Assembly: GCA_900544795.1 (NCBI GenBank)
Contig: UQWM01000008.1
Location: 1-64,000, forward strand
Source: an uncultured Phascolarctobacterium sp.
GTDB taxonomy: Bacteria > Bacillota > Negativicutes > Acidaminococcales > Acidaminococcaceae
Reading direction: 5' to 3'
Length of the DNA: 64,000 nt
A program made the position numbers and the translations under genes. The notes under the pieces were generated by a model. It had not been told where the DNA came from. It saw only the letters and a program-made list of their open reading frames with translations, and did no database searches. Positions 1 to 9,609 of this stretch are shown here, in pieces (within the stretch, counting starts at the first letter, position 1; each line of letters opens with the position of its first letter).

Positions 1-742
1 ATTGCTTTGCCGTCGGTGACGTTATCTCGGCCTCTTTTGCCAACGCAGCATAATTGACCATGCTGCCGGTATAACTGGCAGCAGCACATAAAAACCGGTA
101 AAACTGCAATTCATCATTCACCTGCGTCAACGCCCGCACGTCGCGCTGCAAAAAAGTCTGTACATAGGACGAATAATAGCAATTCCAGTCCTGCTCAGTA
201 GCATTGTTCAAGGCAGGCATGCTGCCACGCCAAATCCACTCGAACAGGTCGCTCATCGGCAGCACTTCGGCCTCCTGTGCCCGCTGCATCAGCTGCTTAT
301 CTTCTGGAGTAAACGCTCCCGCACTGCGACCCATCAGCTCAGCATGGCTAAAGCCCAACAAATTGACTATGCCCATCCGTCCTGCCAGGCTTTCTGTGGC
401 ATTTTCCATCAAATCAAAAGCATGAGAGCCAGTCAGCCAAAAATCACCGTTGTTACCCTGTTCGTCCACATACATCTTAATGTAAGGCAGCAGCTTGGGC
501 GCCATTTGGATCTCGTCGATCAACAACGGCGGCTTATAGCGCTGCAAAAAAAGCGCTGGTTCCGTCATCGCCAAACTGCGCACGTTGATGTCGTCCATCG
601 TCACATAAGTACGGTTACCCTCTGCCAGCTTGCGCAGCAAAGTAGTTTTGCCTACCTGACGCGGCCCGGTCACCAGCAGCACCTTAAAGCAGCCGCTTAA
701 TTTTTCAATTGTCGCTTCTAAATGGCGTTTAATATACATCAT
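1..742 (-). CDS. AAA ATPase, AAA_14/DUF4143 type (3' end outside window)
   Basis: An open frame runs from ATG at 742 (Shine-Dalgarno AAAGGAAG just upstream) to the left edge, so the C-terminus is missing. Near residue 20 it has a P-loop, GPRQVGKTT, and near residue 72 a Walker B-like LLIDEIQ. Later text (LTGSHAFDLMENATESLAGR, then LQRDVRALTQV) follows the pattern of the AAA_14 plus DUF4143 proteins, common orphan ATPases of unclear role in gut bacteria and archaea. It could be part of a toxin-antitoxin-like or mobile module, but nothing here shows that. The nearest upstream promoter I see is the G-tract promoter at 1028-1055, which would give a leader of about 280 nt. Confidence 0.8.
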   Translation of the reverse strand, partial: MMYIKRHLEATIEKLSGCFKVLLVTGPRQVGKTTLLRKLAEGNRTYVTMDDINVRSLAMTEPALFLQRYKPPLLIDEIQMAPKLLPYIKMYVDEQGNNGDFWLTGSHAFDLMENATESLAGRMGIVNLLGFSHAELMGRSAGAFTPEDKQLMQRAQEAEVLPMSDLFEWIWRGSMPALNNATEQDWNCYYSSYVQTFLQRDVRALTQVNDELQFYRFLCAAASYTGSMVNYAALAKEAEITSPTAKQ

Positions 743-1027
743 GCGTCTTCCTTTGCTGCTAATTTGGAAAAGAAAATTTTTAAAATAAACTTCTTTTCTT
801 CTCATTCTTCTTATCTTTCTTATTAAGTGTAAACGATTTGTTAATGCTTTATACTTCCTTTGCAAGGCCTTTGTTAATTACTATGCACTGTTTCAGTGCC
901 TGGCTGCCAAAACCAAGTCACTGCAAGGTTTTGCTAACCGCTCTGCTTTGTTAAAAGCTTTGTTTAAAACCGACATTTTATTTTTAATACTTGCAATCAC
1001 TTTCCTGATACTTCATAACTCAACCAA
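743..1027. other. Noncoding stretch upstream of the AAA ATPase
   Basis: About 285 bases with no convincing gene. On the minus strand it would be the leader of a transcript from the 1028-1055 promoter. The longest small frame there is 27 codons (ATG near 976, minus) and has no ribosome binding site, so I do not call it. No clear terminator hairpin or known riboswitch motif was recognised. Confidence 0.5.
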
Positions 1028-1055
1028 ATTATAACACAGAAGTGCCCCCCCACAA
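1028..1055 (-). promoter_or_regulatory. G-tract promoter, copy 1
   Basis: Read on the minus strand: TTGTGG (1050-1055) as -35, 16-base spacer beginning with the rest of a run of 7 G (run at 1045-1051), then a perfect TATAAT (1028-1033). The upstream block GTCTTGTGGGGGGG is shared with the promoters at 4584-4611 and 41465-41491. It points toward the ATPase gene ending at the window edge. That it is a promoter is inferred from the hexamers and the conserved layout. Confidence 0.6.
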
Positions 1056-1080
1056 GACAAAACCTTTTGTGCTCGTGTTT

Positions 1081-1566
1081 TTATAAAAACCTCATACCAA
1101 ACTTATCCCTTGCTACATTACGAAGATAAGCCATTTCTTCACGCTTTCTAAACAACAAAATCCACACTGCATTAGAAATAACCAAGCACAAAATTACACC
1201 TAAAATAAAATTGATAATAGTAACTTCACAAAACAACTTATTATACAGCCACTTGCTAAAAACAGCTGTCAACAAGGTTACAGCGGCATATTTAAAATAA
1301 TCCTTAAAGTAATCTTTCAGCTTAACATCAATACCGTTTCTAAACAAAACATATGGTTCCACCCAAAAACAGGTCAACAAAGTACTAATGATTCCGCCCC
1401 AGATAACGCCAACAACGCCATAATGGATAGTAAGGTAAACAGAAGCAGCTAAATTGATAACCGCTTCTGCTAATGGCTTGTAACGATCATTCCAATACAA
1501 ACCACTGGCATCACGAAACGTCAAAACCGCTTTACGCATATACATTAAATAGAAATTGATAATCAA
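1081..1566 (-). pseudogene. C-terminal fragment of a polysaccharide flippase (Wzx/MATE-like)
   Basis: A 161-codon frame matching only the last third of a polysaccharide flippase, which is normally about 450-500 residues with 12-14 membrane helices. The stretch LTFRDASGLYW followed by GGIISTLLTCFWVEPYVLF is typical of repeat-unit flippases. The flippase frame extends a few codons above the formal TTG start (VNWLIINFY) until it meets unrelated sequence, so the 5' two thirds are lost by deletion, not by misread start. No ribosome binding site precedes it. It is the last piece of the polysaccharide operon and is probably non-functional. Confidence 0.8.
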
Positions 1567-1570
1567 CCAA

Positions 1571-1612
1571 TTAACTATAGTGCCACCATGTCATAATAGC
1601 GACTTTTTTCAT
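1571..1612 (-). pseudogene. First 13 codons of a polysaccharide pyruvyl transferase
   Basis: After a good ribosome site (GGAGAATA), ATG at 1612 opens MKKVAIMTWWHYS and then hits TAA. This is the usual opening of polysaccharide pyruvyl transferase family proteins (normally continuing NYGT). The match breaks at about 1573-1580, where flippase C-terminal sequence begins in another frame. I read this as the 5' stub left by a deletion that removed the rest of the gene and the flippase start. Confidence 0.65.
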
Positions 1613-1631
1613 TATTCTCCGGTATCCCTTC

Positions 1632-2363
1632 CTACTTTAAGCAATTTTTTGTTTTTGAAATTATTTCTACAAAACGACGCCCTAAGAATTTACTTAAATA
1701 AATCTTAATGTTTTTTTTGACCATACCCCATTCATTTAACCAACTACCGCTAAAATGATGAATCGTATAAGTATTATGCGTTTTCTTAATATTGCCATCT
1801 AATAAATCCTTAGCGCAAAAATATTCAAAGGGAAACATGGCATTATTATCTCCAAAAATTTGAAATGTATTATTCAATTTTATATCATACTTCTCTTTTA
1901 TCATTTTAGTAATTGTTGTGACATTAGTAGTAGTATCATAACTGCCATCTTCACTCTTAAAATGTTTATCGTCATAGTATGATAATAAGTATTTTAATAA
2001 TTCATTATCCCGACAGGAAGCCATAATTCCTGTCTGGATTTGACTCTCCGACTCAAATCCAGACCAAAAACCATAACTTGCTAAGTGGTCTAATGGTTTG
2101 CATACTTCCACATCAGTATCCATATAAATACCACCATACTCATATAAAATTTTTAATCTGGCGTAATCACTAACAAACGCCCATTTTTTCGTCTCATATG
2201 CTTCCCTGCAATATTGATTCTGGTTAACATCAAAATTACTTTCGTTCCACTCTTTTATTTCATAATCAGGGCAATACTTTTGCCAAGTAGATATATAATA
2301 TTTGACTTCATCTGGTAACGGTTTGCCACCAAACCAGCAATAATGTATTATTTTAGGTATCAT
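1632..2363 (-). CDS. Glycosyltransferase family 32-like (DXD sugar-binding)
   Basis: Predicted 243 residues. ATG at 2363 is chosen because CAGGAGAAA sits just before it; a longer frame to 2390 has no such site. The N-terminus IPKIIHYCWFGG and the later DYARLKILYEYGG with DTD at about residues 82-84 are the hallmarks of the OCH1/GT32 sugar-transferase group; DXD binds the metal-nucleotide sugar. It probably adds a sugar to a lipid-linked surface-polysaccharide unit on the cytoplasmic face. It overlaps the upstream glycosyltransferase by 11 bases, implying translational coupling. The gene is clearly AT-richer than the core genes, as usual for exchanged polysaccharide loci. Confidence 0.9.
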   Translation of the reverse strand: MIPKIIHYCWFGGKPLPDEVKYYISTWQKYCPDYEIKEWNESNFDVNQNQYCREAYETKKWAFVSDYARLKILYEYGGIYMDTDVEVCKPLDHLASYGFWSGFESESQIQTGIMASCRDNELLKYLLSYYDDKHFKSEDGSYDTTTNVTTITKMIKEKYDIKLNNTFQIFGDNNAMFPFEYFCAKDLLDGNIKKTHNTYTIHHFSGSWLNEWGMVKKNIKIYLSKFLGRRFVEIISKTKNCLK

Positions 2364-3189
2364 ATTTTTCTCCTGAAATACGTAAAACATTACTATACAA
2401 CGTATTTTTTAAACCAAAAGGCAGCATTGCAATACTTCCCCTTATAACCAACATCAACAAATATTCATGTAAACATGTAACATTTGCATTATGTAATACA
2501 CTAAGAAATTTACAACTCGCCTTTACATAATTCCAACCACCACGCCTGACCAGCATATCGGCTCCAGCCCTGACTTTCACAAGAACCTGCTCAATATTTT
2601 TGACTGCATATCCTTTTTGCAATATCCGTACCCACAGCCAGTAATCTTCAAAATACGGCATATCTTGATAATTACCAACATTTAAGACAGCTTGTTTCTT
2701 AAACATTACCGTCATATGGTTAAAAGGATTACGTTTTTTAGCAAACTTAAAGATCTCCGTTTGCGTCAAAGGTACTTGTCTATAACCAGTAATTTTTTCA
2801 GGATCGTTCTCAAATTCTGCGATTTGGCCACCACATAATGTCAGCTCTTTATTCTTAATAAACTCTTTTACCTGCATTTCAAAGCGATTTGGCAATGATA
2901 TATCATCTGTATCCATCCGTGCTATCAAATCATATTTACATTGCTGCACACCATAATATAATGCTTTTCCTAAGCCTACGTTTTGCTCTAAAGCAAAAAT
3001 GCGGAATAATCCGATATATTCCATGGCATACTGTTCAACAACCTTGTCTAATTCAGCAGTTAGCGGGCCGTCTTTAATCAATACTATTTCAGTAACTGGC
3101 AAAGTTTGGTTGATTATGCTGTCTAGTGCCAGTTTTAAATATTCCGGTTTTTCTTTGTAATAAACTGACATCAAAACAGAAAATCTCAC
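2353..3189 (-). CDS. Glycosyltransferase family 2 (EpsE-like)
   Basis: 278 residues starting at GTG 3189; the start shares its first G with the upstream stop (TAGTG), so translation is coupled. The GT-A fold opens with FSVLMSVYYKEKPEYL and has the MDTDD metal site near residue 92-96, as in EpsE/AmsE-type transferases that extend exopolysaccharide repeat units. The acceptor and sugar cannot be read from sequence. It is the middle gene of the operon: priming transferase, GT2, GT32. Confidence 0.9.
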   Translation of the reverse strand: MRFSVLMSVYYKEKPEYLKLALDSIINQTLPVTEIVLIKDGPLTAELDKVVEQYAMEYIGLFRIFALEQNVGLGKALYYGVQQCKYDLIARMDTDDISLPNRFEMQVKEFIKNKELTLCGGQIAEFENDPEKITGYRQVPLTQTEIFKFAKKRNPFNHMTVMFKKQAVLNVGNYQDMPYFEDYWLWVRILQKGYAVKNIEQVLVKVRAGADMLVRRGGWNYVKASCKFLSVLHNANVTCLHEYLLMLVIRGSIAMLPFGLKNTLYSNVLRISGEKYDT

Positions 3190-4511
3190 TATTCTTTAAC
3201 TCCTTCGGTACTGCTTTTAGTGATCAAAACTTTAAATGTCTGTAGCATGATCATCAGGTCTGTTTTGATGCTGATGTCTTGTATATACAGCAGGTCGTAG
3301 ATCAGCTTGTCGTAAGCGCTGGTATTGTATTTGCCTGCTATTTGCGCTAGGCCTGTAATGCCGGGCTTAACGTTATGCCGATAAGCATATTCTGGCCTTT
3401 GGGCAATGAACTGTTCTACAAAGAAGGGGCGTTCCGGCCTGGGGCCGACGATACTCATTTCGCCTTTCAGCACATTGAACAGCTGCGGAAGTTCATCTAA
3501 CCTGGTTGCCCGCATAAAACGTCCGAATTTAGTGATCCTGGCATCGCCTTCTGCGGCCAGTACCGGCCCGCATTTTGCTTCGGCATCCTGGCGCATACTA
3601 CGAAATTTATGCACATAAAACGTTTTACCGTATAAACCGACGCGTTCCTGCGAGTAGATAGCTGGGCCTTTGCTATCCAGCTTGATAAACACTGCTGTCA
3701 GCAGCATGATTGGCGCCAGCAGGATAATTGCTACACCTGAGACCATTACATCTAAGCTGCGTTTTAAAGCCCGCTGCTCAGCTGTCAGCAGCATGCGTGA
3801 CACACGCTGCATGGGAATGTCGTCTACCAGCAAAAAGCCTGTGTTCTTACAAGCCAGTTCATACAGTGTCGGTACAAAAAAGATTTGTTTTTTTGTGCTG
3901 CGTGCATAGCGCAGCACCTTTTCTTTATCTGCTATCGGCAGCTCTGCGCCAATAAACACGTAGTAGTTAGCGTCTATCAGCTGCTGCCAGTTGTTATTGC
4001 TGCAACCTGGGCAAGTCACCTGTAGTGTCTTTTCCAGACCATAGGTTTTTGCCAATTTGTACTTGATCCTTGCTGCTTCTTCGCCATCAGCAAACAAAAC
4101 CCCGGTCTGCTGCGGAAAGTGCTTCCATTCCCACTGATGGCATATATACTGCCATAATGCTAAAAATATGAATGAAAATATAGCAGAATAAATAAGTACA
4201 AGGCGCGAATAATCGAACTGACGAAAGAAAAATGTCATCGCCATAGCCATGATATAAATATTGGTTACGGCCATCAGCAGGTTCAGAAAAATATCTACCA
4301 GCTTTTTTCTGATCAAACTGAAAAGACCATAGACATTGAACATGAAAAACATCATGATGACCAGAATAGGTAAAAATTCTAAATGAAAAGTGATCTTATC
4401 TGTTTGATTTTCGCCAAGTTCCAAGGCCATAGCTATACTGGTAGCCAAGTACAAACAAATAACATCACCAAATATTAAAATTATTTTGCGGAACAATGAA
4501 TTATATTCCAA
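3189..4511 (-). CDS. Polyprenyl glycosylphosphotransferase (WcaJ/EpsL-type priming sugar transferase)
   Basis: 440 residues. The N-terminal ~120 residues hold about four hydrophobic segments, then a linker, then the bacterial sugar transferase domain from about 250, with KRSLDVMVSG, YSQERVGLYG, the DELPQLFNVLKGEMS block and GPRPERP. These enzymes move a sugar-1-phosphate onto undecaprenyl phosphate, the first step of capsule, exopolysaccharide or O-antigen units, at the inner membrane. It is first in the operon and lies about 70 bases downstream of a G-tract promoter. The exact sugar (Gal, Glc or an amino sugar) is not decidable by eye. Confidence 0.92.
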   Translation of the reverse strand: MEYNSLFRKIILIFGDVICLYLATSIAMALELGENQTDKITFHLEFLPILVIMMFFMFNVYGLFSLIRKKLVDIFLNLLMAVTNIYIMAMAMTFFFRQFDYSRLVLIYSAIFSFIFLALWQYICHQWEWKHFPQQTGVLFADGEEAARIKYKLAKTYGLEKTLQVTCPGCSNNNWQQLIDANYYVFIGAELPIADKEKVLRYARSTKKQIFFVPTLYELACKNTGFLLVDDIPMQRVSRMLLTAEQRALKRSLDVMVSGVAIILLAPIMLLTAVFIKLDSKGPAIYSQERVGLYGKTFYVHKFRSMRQDAEAKCGPVLAAEGDARITKFGRFMRATRLDELPQLFNVLKGEMSIVGPRPERPFFVEQFIAQRPEYAYRHNVKPGITGLAQIAGKYNTSAYDKLIYDLLYIQDISIKTDLMIMLQTFKVLITKSSTEGVKE

Positions 4512-4583
4512 GCGAATTCACCTATAGTCTATATTTTTATAAAATTACTTATTGTTAAATAAATACCCTAAAACTTCATAATC

Positions 4584-4611
4584 ATTGTACCATAGTTGTA
4601 CCCCCCCACAA
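4584..4611 (-). promoter_or_regulatory. G-tract promoter, copy 2 (polysaccharide operon)
   Basis: Minus strand: TTGTGG (4606-4611), spacer of 16 containing the rest of a 7-G run (4601-4607) and TACAAC, then TACAAT (4584-4589). The block GTCTTGTGGGGGGG is identical to copy 1, and 19 of 20 bases around it agree. It sits about 70 bases before the priming transferase start. Changing the G run by one base would change the spacer from 16 to 15 or 17. Confidence 0.65.
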
Positions 4612-4733
4612 GACATAACCGCGTTTTATTTTATATTTAATTAAACTTCTTGCCCTTACTTGTATTTTCATCACACATCTGCGGCAACATTTACATTATC
4701 TCTTCCCAGCCCCTGCCCTACTGAATATAAAAA

Positions 4734-4761
4734 GCCCGGCCCTATTCGCATAGGGCCGGGC
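4734..4761 (-). terminator. Second terminator of the heat-shock operon
   Basis: GC-rich stem of 12 pairs (4734-4745 with 4750-4761) around a TCGC loop, followed on the minus strand by a T-rich tail. It stands right behind another hairpin, so dnaJ ends in tandem terminators. Confidence 0.8.
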
Positions 4762-4765
4762 AAAA

Positions 4766-4800
4766 AACAATACCCTCAACTATATGTTGAGGGTATTGTT
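4766..4800 (-). terminator. First terminator after dnaJ
   Basis: A perfect 15-pair stem (4766-4780 with 4786-4800) starting only 3 bases after the dnaJ stop, followed by TTTTTTG on the minus strand. Confidence 0.85.
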
Positions 4801-4802
4801 TT

Positions 4803-5954
4803 TTATTTAAATAGATCTTTGATTTTATCCAAAAAGCCTTTTTCTTCGGGGTTGATATTATCTTTGCTGATTTCTTCAAATTTACGCAAAGCGTCTTTTT
4901 GCTTTTCGCTTAGCTTCTGCGGCACAACCACCTTGATGCGTACCAGCTGGTCGCCACGGGTGCCGTTACGCAGACTGGGGATACCTTTGCCCTTCAGGCG
5001 CAGTACCTTGCCGGGCTGGGTGCCTTCCGGAACCTTCATAACTACCTGGCCGTCCAGTGTCGGTACTTTGATCTCGGCGCCCAGAGTAGCCTGCACGATA
5101 TTGATAGGTATCTCGCAGTAAACGGTAGTACCGTCGCGCTCGAAGAACTTATGCGGTTTAACATACAGATAAACGTACAAATCGCCGCTTGGACCGCCTT
5201 TAGCACCTGCTTCGCCCTCACCGGCTACACGCAGTCTGGAACCGTTGTCCACACCGGCCGGGATCTTTACTTTAAGCTTTTTGTTCTTTTTAACTGTGCC
5301 CTGTCCGCGGCATTCCTTACAAGGCTCGCTGATGATTTTACCTTCGCCGTGACATTTAGAACACGGACGCACATTAGTCATCTGGCCGAACATCGTATTT
5401 TGGGTGAAACGGATCTCACCGCTGCCGTGACATTCAGGGCAGGTCTCTACTTTAGAACCAGGCTCGGCGCCGTTACCGTGGCAATGTGGGCATTGCTCGT
5501 CGCGGTAAACGCTGATCTCGCGTTCCAGTCCAGATGCCGCTTCTTCAAAGGTGATCTCCAAATCGAAGCGCAGATCTGCGCCACGCTGCGGCCCCGCATT
5601 AGAGCTGCGGCCACCGCGTCCCTGTCCGCCGAAGAACATGTCAAAAATATCTTCCATACCTCCGCCGCCAAAACCGCCGAAGCCTTCAAAGCCACCGCCG
5701 CCAAAGCCGCCCGCACCTGCGCCGCCGTTTTCAAAGGCAGCATGGCCAAACTGGTCGTACTGGGCGCGCTTTTGCTCGTCACTAAGTACGCTGTAAGCCT
5801 CAGAGGCCTCTTTAAACTTCTCGGCAGCTTCCGGGTTATCTTTGTTCACATCAGGATGATACTGACGCGCCACTTTACGATATGCTTTTTTGATTTCGTC
5901 TGCCGTAGCTGTTTTGGCTACGCCTAGCACGTCATAATAATCTTTTTTACTCAA
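4803..5954 (-). CDS. dnaJ: Chaperone DnaJ (Hsp40)
   Basis: 383 residues, full length. It has an N-terminal J domain with HPD (about 33-35), a Gly/Phe-rich linker (about 75-115), four zinc motifs of CxxCxGxG type ([32 protein letters not shown]) and the C-terminal substrate-binding domains. DnaJ delivers unfolded protein to DnaK and stimulates its ATPase. Last gene of hrcA-grpE-dnaK-dnaJ, 22 bases after dnaK, followed by two terminators. Confidence 0.98.
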   Translation of the reverse strand: MSKKDYYDVLGVAKTATADEIKKAYRKVARQYHPDVNKDNPEAAEKFKEASEAYSVLSDEQKRAQYDQFGHAAFENGGAGAGGFGGGGFEGFGGFGGGGMEDIFDMFFGGQGRGGRSSNAGPQRGADLRFDLEITFEEAASGLEREISVYRDEQCPHCHGNGAEPGSKVETCPECHGSGEIRFTQNTMFGQMTNVRPCSKCHGEGKIISEPCKECRGQGTVKKNKKLKVKIPAGVDNGSRLRVAGEGEAGAKGGPSGDLYVYLYVKPHKFFERDGTTVYCEIPINIVQATLGAEIKVPTLDGQVVMKVPEGTQPGKVLRLKGKGIPSLRNGTRGDQLVRIKVVVPQKLSEKQKDALRKFEEISKDNINPEEKGFLDKIKDLFK

Positions 5955-5976
5955 AGTTTACACCATCCTAAGCTGA

Positions 5977-7809
5977 TTATTTTTTGTCTTCGTCAACCAC
6001 TTCGGCGTCAACAACGTCGTCATCAGCTTTTTTTGCACCTTCGCCGCCTTCAGCGCCTTCGGCACCTTTTTCAGCTTCTGTTTGTTTGTAAAGCTCTGCA
6101 GAAAGCTCATAGAGCGGTTTAGTCAAAGCTTCGGTATCGGCTTTGATTTTTTCCAGGTCTTCGCCTTTAAGAGTCTCTTTTAAGGTATCAAGGGCTGCTT
6201 GTACTTTACCGATCAGTTCCTCGGAGCCTTTGCCTTCCATATCTTTGATGGTTTTTTCGGCTTGATAGCACAGGGAGTCGGCATTGTTGCGTACTTCTAC
6301 GCCTTCTTTACGTTTTTTATCGGCTTCGGCGTTAGCTTCAGCTTCTTTAACCAAACGGTCAATCTCGTCTTTATCCATAGTGCCGGAAGAAGTGATGGTG
6401 ATTTTTTGCTCTTTGCCGGTACCCAGGTCTTTAGCGCTTACGTTAACGATGCCGTTAGCGTCGATATCGAAAGCAACTTCGATTTTCGGTACTCCACGGG
6501 GAGCAGCCGGGATTCCGCCCAATTCAAAGCGGCCCAAAGTTTTATTATCGGCAGCCATTTCACGTTCGCCTTGCAGAACATGGATATCAACTGAAGGTTG
6601 ATTATCAGCCGCGGTAGAAAATACCTGTTTACGGGAAGTCGGGATAGTAGTGTTGCGGTCGATGATTTTAGTGAACACGCCGCCCAAAGTCTCGATGCCC
6701 AGGGACAACGGAGTTACGTCGAGCAGGAGCACGTCTTTAACTTCGCCTGCCAATACGCCAGCTTGGATAGCTGCGCCAACTGCAACACATTCGTCAGGGT
6801 TTACACCACGGTAAGGTTCTTTGCCGATGAATTTTTTCAGGGCTTCCTGTACCGCCGGGATACGGGAAGAACCGCCTACCAGGATAACTTTGTTGATGTC
6901 AGCCGCGGACATACCAGCGTCAGCCATGGCTTTGCGGGTCGGCCCCATAGTACGTTCAACAAGGTCGGCAGTCATTTCATCAAATTTAGCGCGGGTCAGG
7001 TCCATATCCAAATGTTTCGGGCCTTCGGCACCGGCAGTGATAAACGGCAGATTGATGTTAGTAGTCAAAACGCCTGACAATTCAACTTTGGCTTTTTCAG
7101 CCGCTTCACGCAAACGCTGCATAGCCATACGGTCGTTGCTCAGGTCAATGCCTTCGTTTTTCTTGAACTCGGCAACCATCCAGTCAACGATCTTCTGGTC
7201 GAAGTCGTCGCCACCCAAATGGGTATCGCCGTTAGTAGCTTTTACTTCAAATACGCCGTCGCCAACGTCAAGGATAGATACGTCAAAAGTACCGCCGCCA
7301 AGGTCATAAACCATAACGGTATGGTCGTCGCTTTTATCGATGCCATAAGCCAGGGAGGCTGCGGTAGGCTCGTTGATGATACGCAGGACTTCAAGGCCTG
7401 CGATACGGCCTGCGTCTTTGGTTGCCTGACGTTGGCTGTCAGAGAAATAAGCCGGAACAGTGATAACTGCCTGAGTAACAGTTTCACCCAGATATTTTTC
7501 AGCGTCTTCTTTCAGTTTTTGCAGGATCATTGCGGAAATTTCTTCCGGAGAATACTTTTTATCGTCGATGGTTACTTTATAGTCAGTACCCATATGACGT
7601 TTGATAGAGCTGATAGTCCTGTCGGTGTTGGAAACAGCCTGGCGTTTTGCCAGCTGGCCAACAAGACGCTCGCCATTTTTAGAAAAACCAACTACGGACG
7701 GGGTCAGACGGCTGCCCTCCTGATTAGTGATAACGGTAGGTTCGCCGCCTTCCATTACTGCTACTACAGAGTTAGTAGTACCTAAGTCAATACCAATTAC
7801 TTTAGACAT
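5977..7809 (-). CDS. dnaK: Chaperone DnaK (Hsp70)
   Basis: 610 residues. It starts with the ATP-binding signature [10 protein letters not shown], has [10 protein letters not shown] near 190, the linker [15 protein letters not shown] near 360 and a C-terminus ending in an acidic [10 protein letters not shown] tail. ATP-driven holding and refolding of proteins in the cytoplasm, with DnaJ and GrpE as partners encoded on either side. Start supported by GAGGAATAAATC before ATG. Confidence 0.99.
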   Translation of the reverse strand: MSKVIGIDLGTTNSVVAVMEGGEPTVITNQEGSRLTPSVVGFSKNGERLVGQLAKRQAVSNTDRTISSIKRHMGTDYKVTIDDKKYSPEEISAMILQKLKEDAEKYLGETVTQAVITVPAYFSDSQRQATKDAGRIAGLEVLRIINEPTAASLAYGIDKSDDHTVMVYDLGGGTFDVSILDVGDGVFEVKATNGDTHLGGDDFDQKIVDWMVAEFKKNEGIDLSNDRMAMQRLREAAEKAKVELSGVLTTNINLPFITAGAEGPKHLDMDLTRAKFDEMTADLVERTMGPTRKAMADAGMSAADINKVILVGGSSRIPAVQEALKKFIGKEPYRGVNPDECVAVGAAIQAGVLAGEVKDVLLLDVTPLSLGIETLGGVFTKIIDRNTTIPTSRKQVFSTAADNQPSVDIHVLQGEREMAADNKTLGRFELGGIPAAPRGVPKIEVAFDIDANGIVNVSAKDLGTGKEQKITITSSGTMDKDEIDRLVKEAEANAEADKKRKEGVEVRNNADSLCYQAEKTIKDMEGKGSEELIGKVQAALDTLKETLKGEDLEKIKADTEALTKPLYELSAELYKQTEAEKGAEGAEGGEGAKKADDDVVDAEVVDEDKK

Positions 7810-7863
7810 GATTTATTCCTCCTCGGATTTAGATGTTTGTTTTTTATGTTTTTATATTAGCAA

Positions 7864-8466
7864 CTATTCGTTGCTGATAACTTTAACTTTGCTGTGACGG
7901 ATGACCTTGTCACGCAGCTTATAACCTTTTTCAAATACCATTTCCACAGCATCGTCTTCTAAATCAGGGTTTTGTCCCCGCATTACCGCTTCATGAAGCT
8001 CAGGATCAAATTTAGCGCCATCGGCTTTGATCTCTTCCACGCCCAGCTCTTTAAAGGTTTGTTCAAACTGGCGTCTGATCATTTCCAAACCGGAGGCGAT
8101 ACCTGCGGCATCATCGGCTTTTTGAACGGCAGCTTCGGCACGCTCAAAATTATCCAGTACCTTTAAAAATTTTCCAACTACGTCAGCTGTAACAAAAGTA
8201 GCCAGCTGTTCGCGCTCGGAAGTGTTGCGGCGTCTGAAATTATCAAAATCGGCCTGCAGCCTTAAAACACGGTTCTGCAGTTCTTCGATCTTAGCGTCTT
8301 TCTCGTCCTGTTCAGGAGTATTATCTGCAGCAGCTCCCTCACTCTTTGTTTCGGCAGCCTCCTGGGCTCCATTACCCGCATCGGCGGTAGTCGTTTGAGT
8401 TTCCTGCTGAGGTGTTTCTTCGGCAGTCGTTTGCTTTGTGTTTTCTTTCAAATCTTCTGTTTGCAA
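7864..8466 (-). CDS. grpE: Nucleotide exchange factor GrpE
   Basis: 200 residues: a low-complexity Gln/Thr/Glu-rich N-terminus (about 1-60), a long helix with LQADFDNFRRRNTSE, and a C-terminal beta domain ending GYKLRDKVIRHSKVKV, the GrpE signature. It releases ADP from DnaK. Second gene of the operon, 23 bases after hrcA. Confidence 0.97.
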   Translation of the reverse strand: MQTEDLKENTKQTTAEETPQQETQTTTADAGNGAQEAAETKSEGAAADNTPEQDEKDAKIEELQNRVLRLQADFDNFRRRNTSEREQLATFVTADVVGKFLKVLDNFERAEAAVQKADDAAGIASGLEMIRRQFEQTFKELGVEEIKADGAKFDPELHEAVMRGQNPDLEDDAVEMVFEKGYKLRDKVIRHSKVKVISNE

Positions 8467-8489
8467 AACACTTCCTCCTTATAGTCTTT

Positions 8490-9509
8490 TTACTTATCTA
8501 AAATAGTCCGCAGATACTTATGCAGATAATCCATAACGGAAATGACCTTACCATACTCCATACGGGTCGGCCCCAGTACCGCCATCGTACCTACGATCTC
8601 GCCATTCAGGCGGTAAGTAGCCTGAACCATACTGCAATCCTGGATACCAGTGAATTTGTTTTCGCTGCCTATCGTTACCTTCAGGCCCGAATCCTCACCG
8701 CCCTGCAGCAAATCTTTGAGAACCTTTTCTTCTTCTAATATGCCAAGCAGGTTCCTGACTCTTTCAACATCGCGGAACTCAGGCTGATTCAAAAGCTGCT
8801 TGGTGCCGCCTAGAAATACCTTTTGCTCCTGCCGCCGTCCCGTCATTTTGCGCACGGCCTGCAGCAGCGATGAAAAAATAACCTTGTCTTCGACCACATT
8901 GGTATGGACATTCTGCAGCAGCTCAACTGAAATATCACTGAGCGTGCGGTCTTCCAGCAGTTTGCTCATCTTGCCTGCTAAATAATCCATTTCCTCCGCG
9001 ACCATTCCCAAAGGAATATCGATCACATTAGTGTCGATACTGCCGTCGTCGGCAACGATACATAAAATAGCGTGCTTACTGTCGAGCGGCAAAAATTTTA
9101 AATAGCTAAAGTTGGCCGTAGTCTGCTGATTGGTCAAAACCATGGAAACATTCTGCGTCATACGCGACAAAATCTTGGCTGTGGACTGGAAAATATCGTC
9201 GATATTGCGGCGCCGTTCGTTATACCAGCCGTCGATCAGGGCCATATCGTTGTCATTCAACATCCCCGGTTCTATCAGGGAGTCTACATAAAAACGATAA
9301 GCCTGAGCAGATGGAATACGTCCCGCCGAAGTATGCGGCTGTTCCAGATAGCCCAGAAGCTCAAGGTCTGACATCTCGTTGCGGATAGTTGCCGGACTCA
9401 GCCCCAAGTCATACTTACGGGCGATAGTCCGCGAGCCGACCGGCTCAGCCGACGAAATGTAGTCTTCTATGATGATTTGCAGGATCTTTTTCTTTCTTTC
9501 GTTTAACAT
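8490..9509 (-). CDS. hrcA: Heat-inducible repressor HrcA
   Basis: 339 residues from ATG 9509, chosen because GGAGGTGGGATC precedes it; an upstream in-frame start at 9545 would lie inside the CIRCE operator. The N-terminal winged helix (LNERKKKILQ, EPVGSRTIARKYDLGLSPATIRNEM) is followed by the HrcA sensor domain. HrcA binds CIRCE and depends on GroEL for folding, so this operon should be derepressed by unfolded protein. First gene, autoregulated through the operator 23 bases upstream. Confidence 0.97.
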   Translation of the reverse strand: MLNERKKKILQIIIEDYISSAEPVGSRTIARKYDLGLSPATIRNEMSDLELLGYLEQPHTSAGRIPSAQAYRFYVDSLIEPGMLNDNDMALIDGWYNERRRNIDDIFQSTAKILSRMTQNVSMVLTNQQTTANFSYLKFLPLDSKHAILCIVADDGSIDTNVIDIPLGMVAEEMDYLAGKMSKLLEDRTLSDISVELLQNVHTNVVEDKVIFSSLLQAVRKMTGRRQEQKVFLGGTKQLLNQPEFRDVERVRNLLGILEEEKVLKDLLQGGEDSGLKVTIGSENKFTGIQDCSMVQATYRLNGEIVGTMAVLGPTRMEYGKVISVMDYLHKYLRTILDK

Positions 9510-9531
9510 GATCCCACCTCCAACCCGGTTG

Positions 9532-9558
9532 TTAGCACTCGCCACTGTAGAGTGCTAA
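9532..9558. promoter_or_regulatory. CIRCE operator
   Basis: TTAGCACTC, nine bases, GAGTGCTAA: a perfect match to the CIRCE consensus bound by HrcA. It lies between the promoter (9571-9599) and the hrcA start, so the repressor would block transcription or early elongation. Confidence 0.97.
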
Positions 9559-9570
9559 CACCTTGATATT

Positions 9571-9599
9571 AGAATAGCACTGACCTTAACAGTTGTCAA
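9571..9599 (-). promoter_or_regulatory. Promoter of hrcA-grpE-dnaK-dnaJ
   Basis: Minus strand TTGACA (9594-9599), 17-base spacer, TATTCT (9571-9576). Transcription would start a few bases before the CIRCE operator. This is a housekeeping sigma-A-type promoter. Confidence 0.85.
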
Positions 9600-9609
9600 C
9601 AAATTTTTG

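Noticed and set aside
5151..5927. 258-codon frame opposite dnaJ, and similar frames opposite dnaK, smc and the UPF0210 gene
   Set aside because: Antisense frames caused by codon bias of highly conserved genes; no start signals or domain patterns.
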